In this document: piece after piece, positions 25,556 through 35,931 of the stretch
Layout: every line of letters begins with the position of its first letter
Numbering within the stretch: the first letter of the stretch is position 1
DNA from: Micromonospora sp. M71_S20
GTDB taxonomy: Bacteria > Actinomycetota > Actinomycetes > Mycobacteriales > Micromonosporaceae
Length of the DNA stretch: 64,000 nucleotides
Direction of reading: 5' to 3'
Assembly: GCF_003664255.1 (NCBI RefSeq)
Contig: NZ_RCCV01000001.1
Span: 4,464,001-4,528,000 of the forward strand
Notes under the pieces: generated by a model
What the model was told of the DNA's origin: nothing
Seen by the model: the letters and a program-made list of their open reading frames with translations, nothing else
Database searches by the model: none
Program-made: the position numbers and the translations under genes

Positions 25556-26387
25556 GCTGTCGCGCCGGACCAAGCTGGTGCTCTACGGGGTGCTGATGGT
25601 CCTGGCGGTCCCGTTCGTCTTCCCGACCTGGTGGATGGTCACCTCGTCGCTGAAGCCGGTGGCGGACATCTTCGCCTTCCCGCCGAAACTGCTGCCGGTC
25701 GACGCGGAGCTGGACGCGTACCGGCGGGTGTTCGAGTTGCAGCCGTTCGGCCAGCAGTACCTGAACAGCCTCTACATCGCGCTGGTGGTCACCGTCGGCA
25801 CCCTGGCCGTGGCGGCGCTGGCCGGGTACGCCTTCGCCCGGATCCGCTTCCGTGGCCAGAACGTGCTCTTCCTGGTGATCCTCGCCGGCCTGCTCATCCC
25901 GAGCGAGGTGACGATCGTGCCGCTGTTCCAGATGTTCTTCAAGCTGGGCCTGGTCGACACCCACTGGCCACTGATCCTGGTGCCGATCCTCGGCGCGCCG
26001 AGCGTGCTGGCGACCTTCATCATGCGGCAGTTCTTCATCAGCTTCCCCGGCGAACTGGAGGAGGCGGCCCGGGTGGACGGGCTGGGTCGGTTCGCCACCT
26101 TCTGGAAGATCGCCCTGCCGCTGTCCCGGCCCGCGCTGGGCGCGGTCGCCATCTTCACCTTCCTGCACAGCTGGAACCTCTACCTGGAACCGATCGTGTT
26201 CCTCTCCTCGCCGGAGAAGTTCACCCTGCCGCAGGCGCTCACCCAGTTCGTCGACGCCTACGGCGGCCCGATGTGGAACGTCCAGCTCGCCGCGGCGTCG
26301 ATGACCGCGCTGCCGGTCCTGGTGGTCTTCGTCATCGCGCAGAAGCAGTTCGTCGAGGGCCTGGCGCACACCGGGCTCAAGGGATGA
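25545..26387 (+). CDS. ABC sugar transporter permease (MalG type)
   Basis: A 280-aa membrane protein of the carbohydrate uptake type 1 permease family, six helices. The EAA loop ELEEAARVDGLGRFATFWKI lies near residues 165-185. Its ATG lies 11 nt inside the preceding permease gene, and its TGA overlaps the ATG of the kinase gene (ATGA). No frame defects. Confidence 0.92.
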   Translation: MSRELSRRTKLVLYGVLMVLAVPFVFPTWWMVTSSLKPVADIFAFPPKLLPVDAELDAYRRVFELQPFGQQYLNSLYIALVVTVGTLAVAALAGYAFARIRFRGQNVLFLVILAGLLIPSEVTIVPLFQMFFKLGLVDTHWPLILVPILGAPSVLATFIMRQFFISFPGELEEAARVDGLGRFATFWKIALPLSRPALGAVAIFTFLHSWNLYLEPIVFLSSPEKFTLPQALTQFVDAYGGPMWNVQLAAASMTALPVLVVFVIAQKQFVEGLAHTGLKG

Positions 26388-27346
26388 CGGTGCCGGTGCC
26401 CCTGGTGGGCCTCGACATCGGCGGCACCAAGACGGCGGCGGCGCTGGTCGGACCCGACGGGGCGGTGCTCGGGCGTCGCCTGGCACCCACCCCTGCCGCG
26501 TCGGGGCCGGCCGCCGTGCTGGACACCGCCGCGCGGCTCGCCCGGGAACTGCTCGACCCGGGCGGCGCCGGCCCGGTCGGCGTGGGCACCGCCGGCACGG
26601 TCGATCCGGCCACCGGCACCATCCGGTACGCCACCGACAGCCTGCCCGGCTGGTCCGGCACGCCGGTCGCCGACGAGTTGGCCGAGCGGCTGGCCCGACC
26701 GGTCCGGGTCACCAACGACGTGAACGCCGCCGCGCTCGGCGAGAGCTGGGTCGGCGCGGGCCGGGACCGGCGGGACCTGCTGCTGGTCGCGGTCGGCACG
26801 GGCCTGGGCGGCGCGATGCTCCAGCACGGCCGGATCGCCACGGGCGCCCGGGGCGGGGCCGGCGAGGTCGGGCACCTCCCGGCTCCCGGCGCCGAGCGGT
26901 TGCGCTGCGGATGCGGCCGGTACGGGCACCTGGAGGGCGTCGCCTCGGGCACGGGACTGTCCGCCGCGTACGCCCTCGGGACCGGCCTGCGGATCACCGG
27001 ACGGGCCGTGGCCGACCGGGCGGCGGCCGGCGAACCGACCGCCCGGGAGGTGGTGGACCGTGCCGCCACGGCCCTCGGCCGGGCGCTCGCGGGGCTGGTC
27101 GCCCTGCTCGACCCGCAGGCGGTGGTGCTCGCGGGCGGGGCGGCCGACGCCCTGCTCCCCGGCGCCCGCGCCGCCTTCACCGCCGAACTGCCCGCGGCCT
27201 GGGCGGACGTGCCCCTGCTCGCCGCGGCGCTCGGCGCCGACGCGGTCGTCGTGGGCGCCGCCCGGCTGGCGGGCCACCACCCGGGCCACGGCCGGCTGGT
27301 GGGCGACAGCCCCGCCGTGGTCACCGACGAGAGGACGAGAGCGTGA
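26384..27346 (+). CDS. nanK: ROK family sugar kinase, probable N-acetylmannosamine kinase
   Basis: A 320-aa ROK kinase. The ATP-binding loop is GLDIGGTKTAAALVG (about 8-22), with the catalytic Asp in VTNDVNAAALGE and the phosphate loop VGTGLGGA. The ROK zinc site has His in GEVGHLP and CGCG, but the usual third Cys (CGxxGC) is His here (CGRYGHLEG). ATGA overlap with the permease and GTGA overlap with the next gene show tight coupling. Because the next gene is nanE, the likely reaction is ATP-dependent 6-phosphorylation of N-acetylmannosamine. Glucokinase activity is the alternative. Confidence 0.82.
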   Translation: MTVPVPLVGLDIGGTKTAAALVGPDGAVLGRRLAPTPAASGPAAVLDTAARLARELLDPGGAGPVGVGTAGTVDPATGTIRYATDSLPGWSGTPVADELAERLARPVRVTNDVNAAALGESWVGAGRDRRDLLLVAVGTGLGGAMLQHGRIATGARGGAGEVGHLPAPGAERLRCGCGRYGHLEGVASGTGLSAAYALGTGLRITGRAVADRAAAGEPTAREVVDRAATALGRALAGLVALLDPQAVVLAGGAADALLPGARAAFTAELPAAWADVPLLAAALGADAVVVGAARLAGHHPGHGRLVGDSPAVVTDERTRA

Positions 27347-28038
27347 ACGTGTTCGACGAGCTGGCCGGCGGCCTCGTGGTCTCCTGCCAGCCGGTGCTCG
27401 ACGATCCCGACGACCCGATGCGCGACCCGTACGTCCAGGCCCGGGTGGCCGCGGCGGTGGTACGGGGCGGCGCGGTGGCCGTCCGGGCCAACGGCACCGC
27501 CGACGTCCGCGCGATCCGCGCCGCCGTCGACGTGCCGGTCATCGGGTTGCACAAGCAGGGCGTCGACGGGGTGTTCATCACCCCCACGGCGGCGCACGCG
27601 CTCGACGTCGCCGCTGCCGGCGCGCACATCGTCGCCGTCGACGCCACCGACCGTCCCCGCCCGGACGGGCGCAGCTTCGCCGACACCGTCCGGGCGGTCC
27701 GGGAACGGACCGACGCGCTGATCCTCGCCGACGTCTCCACCCTCGAGGAGGGCGTGGCCGCCGTGCGGGACGGTGCGGACGCCGTCGCGACCACCCTCTC
27801 CGGCTACACCCCGGCCAGCCCGCCGACCGACGGACCGGACCTGACGCTGCTGGCCCGGCTCGCCGGCGTGCTGTCCGTGCCGGTGATCGCCGAGGGCCGC
27901 TACCGCAGCGCCGAGCAGATCGGGCAGGCGTTCGCGGCGGGCGCCCACTCGGTGGTGATGGGCAACGCGGTCACCTCGCCGCTGTGGATCACCCGTCGCC
28001 TGGTGCCGGCCACCCCGGCGGGGGCCCGGCTCATCTGA
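27343..28038 (+). CDS. nanE: N-acetylmannosamine-6-phosphate 2-epimerase
   Basis: A 231-aa TIM-barrel NanE. Family features are seen in order: GGLVVSCQPVLDDPDDPM, VPVIGLHKQ with the catalytic Lys, VAVDATDRPRPDG, LADVSTLEEG, TTLSGYTP, IAEGRYRSAEQ and VVMGNAVTSPLWITRR. It converts ManNAc-6-phosphate to GlcNAc-6-phosphate. GTG 27343 overlaps the kinase stop. It is the last gene of the operon; no sialate lyase (NanA), deacetylase (NagA) or deaminase (NagB) is present in the window. Confidence 0.92.
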   Translation: MNVFDELAGGLVVSCQPVLDDPDDPMRDPYVQARVAAAVVRGGAVAVRANGTADVRAIRAAVDVPVIGLHKQGVDGVFITPTAAHALDVAAAGAHIVAVDATDRPRPDGRSFADTVRAVRERTDALILADVSTLEEGVAAVRDGADAVATTLSGYTPASPPTDGPDLTLLARLAGVLSVPVIAEGRYRSAEQIGQAFAAGAHSVVMGNAVTSPLWITRRLVPATPAGARLI

Positions 28039-28116
28039 CGCCACCGGAGCGGGCTCAGGTTCCAGCGGTCCTCACAACAGACACACCTGATCAGGAGTTG
28101 TCGGGACCATCCCCGG

Positions 28117-28506
28117 TCAACGATGAGCAGACTCCCACCACCGCCCATTGGCGGCGGCGTGGGCCACCGGTTCGATGATCTCCCATGCCTCCGCGATGAA
28201 CCCGTCGGCGATACGCAAGACGTCGACGACCACGATCTCCGGTCCCGCGTCGGGTAGCCCGCGTCGCGAGTGCACCACGACGTGATCGCCGTCGGCCAGC
28301 AGGTGAAGGATTTCGACCCGCATGCCGGCGGTCGGGCCCAGCGCGGCGCGGACGGCGGCGAGCCATTCCGCCTTGGTCGAGGTTGTCGAATCCGGCCGGT
28401 GGTGGATGAACTCGTCGCTGAGGAACGAGGCGAGCGTATCGACGTCGCCCGTCTCGACCAGCCCCGCCAGCGCATGTTGGACGATGCCCTTGTTCTCCTT
28501 GGTCAT
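28117..28506 (-). CDS. SnoaL-like / nuclear transport factor 2-fold protein
   Basis: A 129-aa single-domain protein with the SnoaL/NTF2 cone fold pattern: N-terminal helices (NKGIVQHALAGLVETGDVDTL), FLSDEFIHHRPD, then the beta-sheet LLADGDHVVVHSRRG and VVDVLRIADGFIAEAWEI. Such proteins act as ester cyclases, isomerases or hydrolases on small hydrophobic molecules; no specific reaction can be given. Divergent from an XRE regulator that probably controls it. Confidence 0.8.
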   Translation of the reverse strand: MTKENKGIVQHALAGLVETGDVDTLASFLSDEFIHHRPDSTTSTKAEWLAAVRAALGPTAGMRVEILHLLADGDHVVVHSRRGLPDAGPEIVVVDVLRIADGFIAEAWEIIEPVAHAAANGRWWESAHR

Positions 28507-28574
28507 GGGATCAAGTGTTTGCCCGGCCCGTTCGGTTGTCGATGAACTCGCACTTCATGGCGCCCGGCGCGACG

Positions 28575-29354
28575 ATGAGTACGCTCATGATCGTGTCTAC
28601 GGTCGGGGAACTCCTGCGGCAGTGGCGGCGGCGCCGGGGACTCAGCCAACTCCACCTGGCGATCGCCGCGGATGTCTCGGCTCGTCACGTCAGCCTGGTC
28701 GAGACCGGCAAGTCCAGGCCGAGCGCGGACATGATCCTCCGGCTTGCCGATCAGCTCCATGTGCCGCTGCGTGATCGCAATCGGCTGTTGCTCGCCGCCG
28801 GCTTCGCCCCCCGGTACGCGGAGCGCCCGCTCGACGGCACCGCTCTGTCGGCTGCCCTCGAAGCGGTCCGCAGGGTGCTCCAGGCGCATGAGCCGTATCC
28901 GGCGCTGGTCTTCGACCGCCGGTGGAACATCGTGATGACCAACCGCGCGGTCGACCCGTTCTTCGCGCAGGTCGCTCCCGATCTGTTGCGGCCACCGGTG
29001 AACCTCGTTCGCCTGGGCCTGGACCCGCGCGGGCTCGCTCCCCTGGTCGTCAACCTGGCAGACGTGCGTGCGGTGTTCCGCAACCGGATCTCGCGCCAGC
29101 TCGCCACCGCTCCCGACGCGGAACTCACCGCACTCTACGACGAACTGCTGAACCCTCTGCCCGAAGAACCGACGGGCCAGCGGGTCGACGGCGACGTGGT
29201 GATCCCGATGATCCTCCGGATCGGCGGACGAGAGCTGCGGCTGTTCTCGACCATCACCACCTTCGGCACTCCGATGGACATCACGATCGACGAAATCGCG
29301 ATCGAGTCCTACTACCCGGCAGACCCGCAGAGCGCCGCCTACTTCACGGGGTAG
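28575..29354 (+). CDS. XRE family regulator with MmyB-like ligand-binding domain
   Basis: A regulator of about 259 aa. The N-terminal HTH_31 (VGELLRQWRRRRGLSQLHLA, recognition part VSARHVSLVETGKSRPS) is followed by a PAS-like MmyB domain (about 110-255) with the family signature VFDRRWNIVMTNRAVDPFF. MmyB-type proteins bind fatty acids or small ligands. The start is uncertain: ATG 28575 and 28587 both precede the conserved VGELL, and in-frame ATGs at 28542 and 28557 also exist. It is divergent from the SnoaL-like gene, its most likely target. Confidence 0.85.
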   Translation: MSTLMIVSTVGELLRQWRRRRGLSQLHLAIAADVSARHVSLVETGKSRPSADMILRLADQLHVPLRDRNRLLLAAGFAPRYAERPLDGTALSAALEAVRRVLQAHEPYPALVFDRRWNIVMTNRAVDPFFAQVAPDLLRPPVNLVRLGLDPRGLAPLVVNLADVRAVFRNRISRQLATAPDAELTALYDELLNPLPEEPTGQRVDGDVVIPMILRIGGRELRLFSTITTFGTPMDITIDEIAIESYYPADPQSAAYFTG

Positions 29355-29426
29355 CGCACTGTCATGCCGTCCGACGTGCGCACTGGCGGCTCGGACAGCG
29401 CCCGCCTCTGACGATCCGCACCGCGA

Positions 29427-30359
29427 TCAGGAGACGGGTTCGGGGCAGCAGACCGTCAACGCGCCGGGCACCACCCGCACCTTGAGCCTGGTGACCTCCC
29501 CGCGCGCACCGCCGTCCAGCTCACACGTGCGCGGCGCGGCGAGCCGGACCTTGATCCTGCGGCCCCGGGTGATCCGCACGAACGGCGACTCCTCCGAGCG
29601 GCCGGCCGCCATCCGGCCGAGGGTGCGCGCCCAGTCCACCGCGCCGTCGGCGGTGGACACGCCGACTTCCAGGCAGCCGTCGTCGGGGCGGGCGTCGTCG
29701 AACGCCGGGATGCCACCGGTGATCGTGCCGACGTTGCCGAACAGCACGCAGCTCGCGTCGCCGTCGAACCAGTCCGCGCCGTCGACCGTGATCCGCGTGC
29801 GGACCAGTTCGCCGCGGACGTGCCGCAGCCCCGTCCACATGTAGGCCAGGCGCCCGAGCTTGCCCTTGAGCGTGCGGTCCGCCTCGCGGATCAGGTCGCC
29901 GTCGAAGCCGGCACCGGCCATCACGGCGAAGTGCTCGCCGTTGATCCTGCCCAGGTCGAGGGCGCGGCGCCGGCCGTGCAGGCCGATGCGGACGGCCTCG
30001 GGAAGGTCCTCCGGGACGCCCAGGTTGGCGGCGAAGAGGTTGGCGGTGCCGGCGGGCATGATCGCCATCGGGATGCCGGAGCCGGCGAGGGTGTCGGCGC
30101 AGCGCTGCACCATGCCGTCGCCGCCCCACACGAAGACCAGCTCGGCACCCTTCTTCAGCGCCTTACGGACCTTCTTCGGCGCCCTGCGGCTCTTCGGCAC
30201 CTCGTACCAGACGAGGTCCTCGACGCCCGCGTCCGCCAGCTCCGCGCGCAGTTCGTCGAGGCCGCCGCCGAGGGTCTTCCTCCGGTGGGCGACGACCGCG
30301 ACCGTGCCCACCCGGACGGCGGTCGCCGGCTCGTCGCCCACCACGCTGCTCGTGCTCAT
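29427..30359 (-). CDS. Diacylglycerol kinase-like lipid kinase
   Basis: A 310-aa DAGK catalytic-domain protein. The nucleotide-binding signature GGDGMVQRCADTLAG (about 94-108) and PAGTANLFAANLG are clear, followed by the beta-sandwich domain with GAGFDGDLIREADRTLKG. It phosphorylates diacylglycerol or a related lipid on the inner face of the membrane. It is soluble with no membrane helix, typical of the YegS/DgkB group. It ends 78 nt from the methyltransferase gene, and is separately transcribed or the tail of the long minus-strand operon. Confidence 0.87.
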   Translation of the reverse strand: MSTSSVVGDEPATAVRVGTVAVVAHRRKTLGGGLDELRAELADAGVEDLVWYEVPKSRRAPKKVRKALKKGAELVFVWGGDGMVQRCADTLAGSGIPMAIMPAGTANLFAANLGVPEDLPEAVRIGLHGRRRALDLGRINGEHFAVMAGAGFDGDLIREADRTLKGKLGRLAYMWTGLRHVRGELVRTRITVDGADWFDGDASCVLFGNVGTITGGIPAFDDARPDDGCLEVGVSTADGAVDWARTLGRMAAGRSEESPFVRITRGRRIKVRLAAPRTCELDGGARGEVTRLKVRVVPGALTVCCPEPVS

Positions 30360-30437
30360 GACCGCCGGGAATACCCGACCCGCGGGTTCCCACGCCCCGA
30401 GGGCCGGTCGGTGCGGTCTGCGGCGAGGCGGTCGGCC

Positions 30438-31227
30438 TCACCGTCGGGCCGGACGCCGCCCCCGGGTCGACACGAACTGGTACGACATCACGACGAACCC
30501 GGGATCGCGCAGGAGCCGGCGGAACGCCTCCAACTGCCCCGGGGACACCCCCGCCTCGATCAGCTCCGGCTCCAGCTGCCGGGAGTTCGTCTCGTAGAGC
30601 GAGGCGCCGAGCGAGCCGCCGGGCCAGCTCTGCGAGTGGGTGACCGTGTCGACCTCGACCAGTCCCGCCGACGCGAGGTGCCCGTGCACGTCCTGCGCCC
30701 AGGCCAGGTCCGCGCCGTTGCTCTGCAGGACGCCGAGCATCGCGTCCGTCACGTGGGCGAAGAGCTTCGCCGCGTCGTCGCTCGGCGCGGTCAGCACGCG
30801 CAGCGGGGCGGTGCAGTCGAACTCCTCGACCACCAGCCACCCGCCCGGGGCCAGCGCGCCGGTCAGCGAGGCCAGCACGCGCCGCCGCTCCGGCAGGTGG
30901 AGCAGCACCAGCCGGGCGTGGATGAGGTCGAAGGCGTCGCCGGGCGGCGGCTCGCTGCGCACGTCGTGCCGACGGACGTCGAGATTGGCCGCGGGGGCGA
31001 GGCGCGCGACGTCGATGTCGGTCGCCAGCACGCGCCCCGCCGGGCCGACCGCCTCGGCCATGCTCCGGGCGACCGAGCCCCCGCCGGCGCCGATCTCCCA
31101 GCACACCGCGCCCGGGGCGAGCACCGGGGCGCCGATCCGGGCCGCCGTGATCGGATCCAGGAAGGACTCCAGCGCCCGCAGCTGGGGCACCGCCTCCGGG
31201 GAACCGTTGTCGAAGGTGTACTCGGTG

Positions 31228-31247
<20 letters not shown>
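30438..31247 (-). CDS. Class I SAM-dependent methyltransferase at the end of the ABC operon
   Basis: A 269-aa methyltransferase. SAM motif I is AVCWEIGAGGGSVARSMAEA (about 48-67), then LATDIDVARLA, the DAFDLIHARLVLLHLPER motif IV and GGWLVVEEFD. A C-terminal helical lid follows. The start overlaps the preceding livF-like gene by 20 nt, so it is translated from the same mRNA. A methyltransferase is not a normal component of an amino-acid ABC operon. The acceptor is unknown. Confidence 0.82.
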
Positions 31248-32051
<804 letters not shown>

Positions 32052-32052
<1 letters not shown>

Positions 32053-32795
32053 CACGACACCCCTTCCGCGTAGGCCTGCCGGACCGGACCGGAGGCACGG
32101 ATCTCGGCCGGCGTCCCGGTGGCCACCGTCCGGCCGTCCCGCAGCACGGTCACCTGGTCGCAGAGCGCGTACACCAGGTCCAGCCGGTGCTCGACCAGCA
32201 GCACCGCGACGGCGCGCGGCAGGGTCCGCAGGAACTCCACCAGCCGGCCGACCTCGACGACGGACAGGCCGGCGGCCGGCTCGTCGAGCAGCAGCAGCCG
32301 CGGGCGACCGGCCAGCGCCATGGCGATCTCGAGTTGCCGGCGCTGTCCGTGGGCGAGCTGACCGGCGGGAGTCGCGCCGAGCTCGCGCAGGCCCATCCGC
32401 TCCAACCACGCGCCCGCCGTACGCTCGGCGGCGCACCGCCGCGCGCCCGGCCGCCACCGGCCGGGCCGCACCGCGTGGGGCAGCGCGGCGACCACCACGT
32501 TCTCGGTGGCGGTCAGGGTCGACCAGACGGCGGGACGCTGGTGGATCCGGCCGATGCCCCGCCGGGCCCGGGCGGCCGGGCCGAGCCGGGTGACGTCCCG
32601 GCCGGCGAGGAGCACCCGGCCGCCGCCCGCCGGGGTCGCCCCGCCGAGCACGTCGAGCAACGTGCTCTTGCCGGCGCCGTTGGGCCCGATCAGGGCGTGC
32701 CGCTGCCCGTGGTCGATCCGCAGGTCGACCCCGTCCAGCGCGACCAGCGACCCGTAGCGGACCGTGACGCCCCGGGCGGACAGCAGCGGCGTCAT
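32052..32795 (-). CDS. livG: Branched-chain amino-acid type ABC transporter ATPase
   Basis: A 247-aa LivG-type ATPase: Walker [10 protein letters not shown], family [21 protein letters not shown], signature [11 protein letters not shown] (LAHGQ in place of LSGGQ, common in LivG), Walker [12 protein letters not shown] and [11 protein letters not shown]. Its stop overlaps livF, and its start overlaps the livM end, showing coupled translation. Confidence 0.92.
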
Positions 32796-33805
32796 GCGCG
32801 TGCCCCCGTCGGCGCCGGCCGCTCCGCACCAGGAGGCTCCGCCGGCAGTCCCGGCAGCAGCCGGCCCCGCACGCCCGCCGGCCGGCGTCCGTCGCCGGGC
32901 AGCAGGTAGACGGTGGCGACGAACGCCACCCCCAGCACCAGGGGCGCGTGCCCGGGGAGCACGCCGAACAGCCAGTCCCGGGCGGCGATCACGATCGCGG
33001 TGCCGACCAGGGCGCCACCCACGGACGCGACGCCGCCGACCACCACCCCGAGCAGCAGGAGGGCGGAGGTGTCGAAGCCGAAGTCGGCCGGCGAGACGAA
33101 TTGTTGCGCGACCACCAGCAGCGAGCCCGCGGCGCCCGCGACCGCCCCCGCGGCCACGTGCACGGCCGCCACGTGGGCCGACACCCGGTGGCCGCTGGCC
33201 CGCAGCCGCGCCTCGTCGTCGCGGCCGGCCCGCAGCAGCAGGCCGACCCGGGTGCGCAGGATCAGCAGCACCGCGCCGACCAGTACGGCGACGACCGCCA
33301 GGGCGTACAGGTAGCGCGCCCGGTCGGTGGCCAGCACCGGCAGCCCCCACAGGGGACGCACCGGCGGAACCCCGGCGAGCCCGTCGGTGCCGCCGGTCAC
33401 CGAACGCCACCGCCCCACGACGGTCACCACCAGCTCGCCGATCGCCAGGGTGATCATCAGGACGATCACACCGCGGGCGTACACCACGAGCGGGACGGTC
33501 GCCGCCGCCAGCGCCGCCCCGGCCGCCGCCGCGACGACCAGGTGCACCACCGCCACGTCGGAGAGCCGGCTGCCGACGACCGCGCTGGCGTACGCGCCCG
33601 CCGCGTAGGGCGCGGTCTGCCCCAGGGTGGGCAGCCCCGCGACGCCGGTGAGCAGGGCGACGCTCACCCCCACCAGGCCCAGCGCGAGGGTACGGGCCAG
33701 CAGGGCCACGGTGTAGTCGTCGACCGCCCACGGCGCCAGCACCAGGCCGGCCAGGACGAGGACGGCGACACCGCGCCGCAGCGCGCGTACCGCCTCGTCC
33801 CTCAC
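32792..33805 (-). CDS. livM: Branched-chain amino-acid type ABC transporter permease
   Basis: A 337-aa membrane permease with about 9 helices. Characteristic LivM segments are [21 protein letters not shown] and the coupling loop with [20 protein letters not shown] 33805 overlaps the livH stop. The C-terminus has a short Pro/Arg-rich cytosolic tail. Confidence 0.9.
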   Translation of the reverse strand: MRDEAVRALRRGVAVLVLAGLVLAPWAVDDYTVALLARTLALGLVGVSVALLTGVAGLPTLGQTAPYAAGAYASAVVGSRLSDVAVVHLVVAAAAGAALAAATVPLVVYARGVIVLMITLAIGELVVTVVGRWRSVTGGTDGLAGVPPVRPLWGLPVLATDRARYLYALAVVAVLVGAVLLILRTRVGLLLRAGRDDEARLRASGHRVSAHVAAVHVAAGAVAGAAGSLLVVAQQFVSPADFGFDTSALLLLGVVVGGVASVGGALVGTAIVIAARDWLFGVLPGHAPLVLGVAFVATVYLLPGDGRRPAGVRGRLLPGLPAEPPGAERPAPTGARA

Positions 33806-34695
33806 GTCGCCCTCCGGGCCGTGGCCAGGCTCCGTGCCCGCACCGCGAGGACGGCGGCCATGGCGGCGAAGAGCAGGAACGGGGCGGCCGACGGGGCGAG
33901 CGCCACCCCGAGGGTCTGGATCTGCCCGACCGCCAGGGCCGCGAGCAGCGTGCCGGTCATCGACCCGAGCCCGCCGAGGACGACGACCACCAGCGACAGC
34001 AGCAGCACCGCGTCGGCGGTGTCCGGCCCGGGACCGATGATCGGCGCGCCGAGCACGCCCGCGGCGCCGGCCAGCGCCCCGGCGACGGCGAGCACGCCGA
34101 CGCGGATCCACGCCGGGTTCACGCCGAGCACGGCGACCATCTCGGCGTCGTCGACGGCCGCGCGGACCAGCATCCCGGCCCGGGTGCGGCGCACCGCGAC
34201 GTGGAGCAGGCCGGCGAGCACGGCGGCGACGACGATGAAGACCAGCCGGTACGCCGCGTAACGGTGCCCGGCCACGACCACCGACCCGTCCACCGCCGCC
34301 GGCACGCGCACCGGCGGGTCGTCCGGCCCGAACGCCCCCACGAGCAGGCTGCCCCCGGCCAGCGCCACCCCGAAGGTCAGCAGCGCCTGGGTGAGATGAC
34401 TGCGCGCGGCGACCCGGGTGAGCAGGCCGGCGACCAGCGCGCCGGCCGCGGTGGCGGCGACGGTCCCGACGGCCAGCGCCAGCACCAGGCTCGGCCAGCC
34501 GCCGTCCAGCAGCGCGGCGGCGGTGTACCCGCCGATCGCGTACAGGGTGCCGTGCGCCAGGTTCAGGATGCCGGCGACGCCGAAGCAGAGCACCAGTCCC
34601 GCCGCGGCGACGAAGACCAGCAGCCCGTAGGCCACCCCGTCCAGGGCCGGGACCAGGTACGGGTCGATCCGGATGCCGCCCGCCACGGCGCTCAC
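33802..34695 (-). CDS. livH: Branched-chain amino-acid type ABC transporter permease
   Basis: A 297-aa LivH-type permease with about 8 membrane helices; the early [19 protein letters not shown] segment is diagnostic, as is [20 protein letters not shown] in the cytoplasmic loop. It forms a heterodimeric channel with the next permease. Overlaps the solute-binding protein gene by 4 nt. Confidence 0.92.
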   Translation of the reverse strand: MSAVAGGIRIDPYLVPALDGVAYGLLVFVAAAGLVLCFGVAGILNLAHGTLYAIGGYTAAALLDGGWPSLVLALAVGTVAATAAGALVAGLLTRVAARSHLTQALLTFGVALAGGSLLVGAFGPDDPPVRVPAAVDGSVVVAGHRYAAYRLVFIVVAAVLAGLLHVAVRRTRAGMLVRAAVDDAEMVAVLGVNPAWIRVGVLAVAGALAGAAGVLGAPIIGPGPDTADAVLLLSLVVVVLGGLGSMTGTLLAALAVGQIQTLGVALAPSAAPFLLFAAMAAVLAVRARSLATARRAT

Positions 34696-35885
34696 CCGCC
34701 GATGGTGGCGAGGTCACCCACGACGGTGTTGGACAGCGCCCGGCCGTCCTGGCGCACCTGGCGCAGGTACCACTTCTGCACCGGCGCGTGCGTGCTCGGC
34801 GAGAACTGCCAGGTGCCGCGCGGGCTGGCGATCTGGCCCAGCTGGCCGATCGCCGCGTTGATGCTCTCCGGGGTCGGGTCGTCCCCGGCCGCCGCGATGG
34901 CCCGGTCCAGCACGGCCGCGGCGTCGTAGGAGGCCATGGCGTACGTGGTCGGGGAGCCGTCGTTCTTCGCCTTCCAGGCGGCCACGAAGGCGCGGTTCTC
35001 CGCGTTGTCCAGGTCCGGCGAGTAGTTGAGCACCGAGTAGACGTCGCGGGCGGCCTCGCCCTGGGCGTCGAGCACCCCGCCCTCGGTCAGGAACCCGGCG
35101 GCGTAGAGCGGCAGGTCGCTGATCTCCGACTGCGCGTACTGCTTGACGAAGTCGACGGCCGCGCTGCCCGCGTAGAACGTGTAGACGGCGTCCGCCCCGG
35201 AGGCCTTGATCCGGGCGAAGTACGGGGTGAAGTTGGTGGTCGTCGGGAACGGGGTGAAGGTGGTCTTGCCGTCGGCGTTGGCGAGCCTGCCGCCCTCCTT
35301 GACGAAGGCGTCGGTGAAGCCGCGCAGCTCGTCCCAGCCGCCCTGGTAGTCGGGGCCGATGGCGTAGACGCTGCCCTCGACGTTGTCGCGCACGTGGCGG
35401 GCGATCGCCTCGCCGGGCTCGTCGGAGAGGTACGAGGTGTGCCAGATCCGGGACACGTCCTTGAGTTCCGGGCGGCCGTTCGAGCCGACGAACGGCACCT
35501 TGGTCTCGTTGAGCAGCGGATAGACCGCGGCCACCGATCCACCGCCGACGATCCCGGTGAGCGCGACCACGCGGTCCTGCTTGAGCAGTTTCGTCGCGGC
35601 GGGCACCGCGGTCGCGGCGCCGTTGCCCTCGTCGGCGACGACGAGTTCCACCTGTCGTCCGCCGAGCTTGCCGTCGTGGGTGGCCAGGTAGAGCTCGAAG
35701 CCGGCGCGGATCTCCTTGCCGACCGCCTGGTACGTGCCGGACAGCGACGCCAGCAGGCCGATCTTGATCGATCCGGCGGCGCCGGCACCGCGCCCGCCGT
35801 CGGCACAGGCGGTCGCGGCGAACAGGACGAGGGCGAGCAGGGCCGCGGTGCGGGCACGGCTGCGCCGGGGGATGGTCAGCGACAT
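34692..35885 (-). CDS. livK: ABC transporter solute-binding lipoprotein (Leu/Ile/Val-binding type)
   Basis: A 397-aa type I periplasmic-binding-fold lipoprotein. The lipobox is LFAATAC (Cys 27). The mature protein begins IKIGLLASLSGTYQAVGKEI and contains DEGNGAATAVPAATKLLKQD and the GIVGGGSVAAVYPLLNE strand typical of Peripla_BP_6. The ligand could be an amino acid, amide or urea. It is preceded by a Roadblock gene and a sensor kinase gene in the same orientation, an arrangement that suggests a ligand-sensing role as well as transport. Confidence 0.88.
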   Translation of the reverse strand: MSLTIPRRSRARTAALLALVLFAATACADGGRGAGAAGSIKIGLLASLSGTYQAVGKEIRAGFELYLATHDGKLGGRQVELVVADEGNGAATAVPAATKLLKQDRVVALTGIVGGGSVAAVYPLLNETKVPFVGSNGRPELKDVSRIWHTSYLSDEPGEAIARHVRDNVEGSVYAIGPDYQGGWDELRGFTDAFVKEGGRLANADGKTTFTPFPTTTNFTPYFARIKASGADAVYTFYAGSAAVDFVKQYAQSEISDLPLYAAGFLTEGGVLDAQGEAARDVYSVLNYSPDLDNAENRAFVAAWKAKNDGSPTTYAMASYDAAAVLDRAIAAAGDDPTPESINAAIGQLGQIASPRGTWQFSPSTHAPVQKWYLRQVRQDGRALSNTVVGDLATIGG

Positions 35886-35931
35886 GTCTTCTCCAGGAGG
35901 GATGGGGGTTCCGGCGTGAGGTGCCGGGGTG

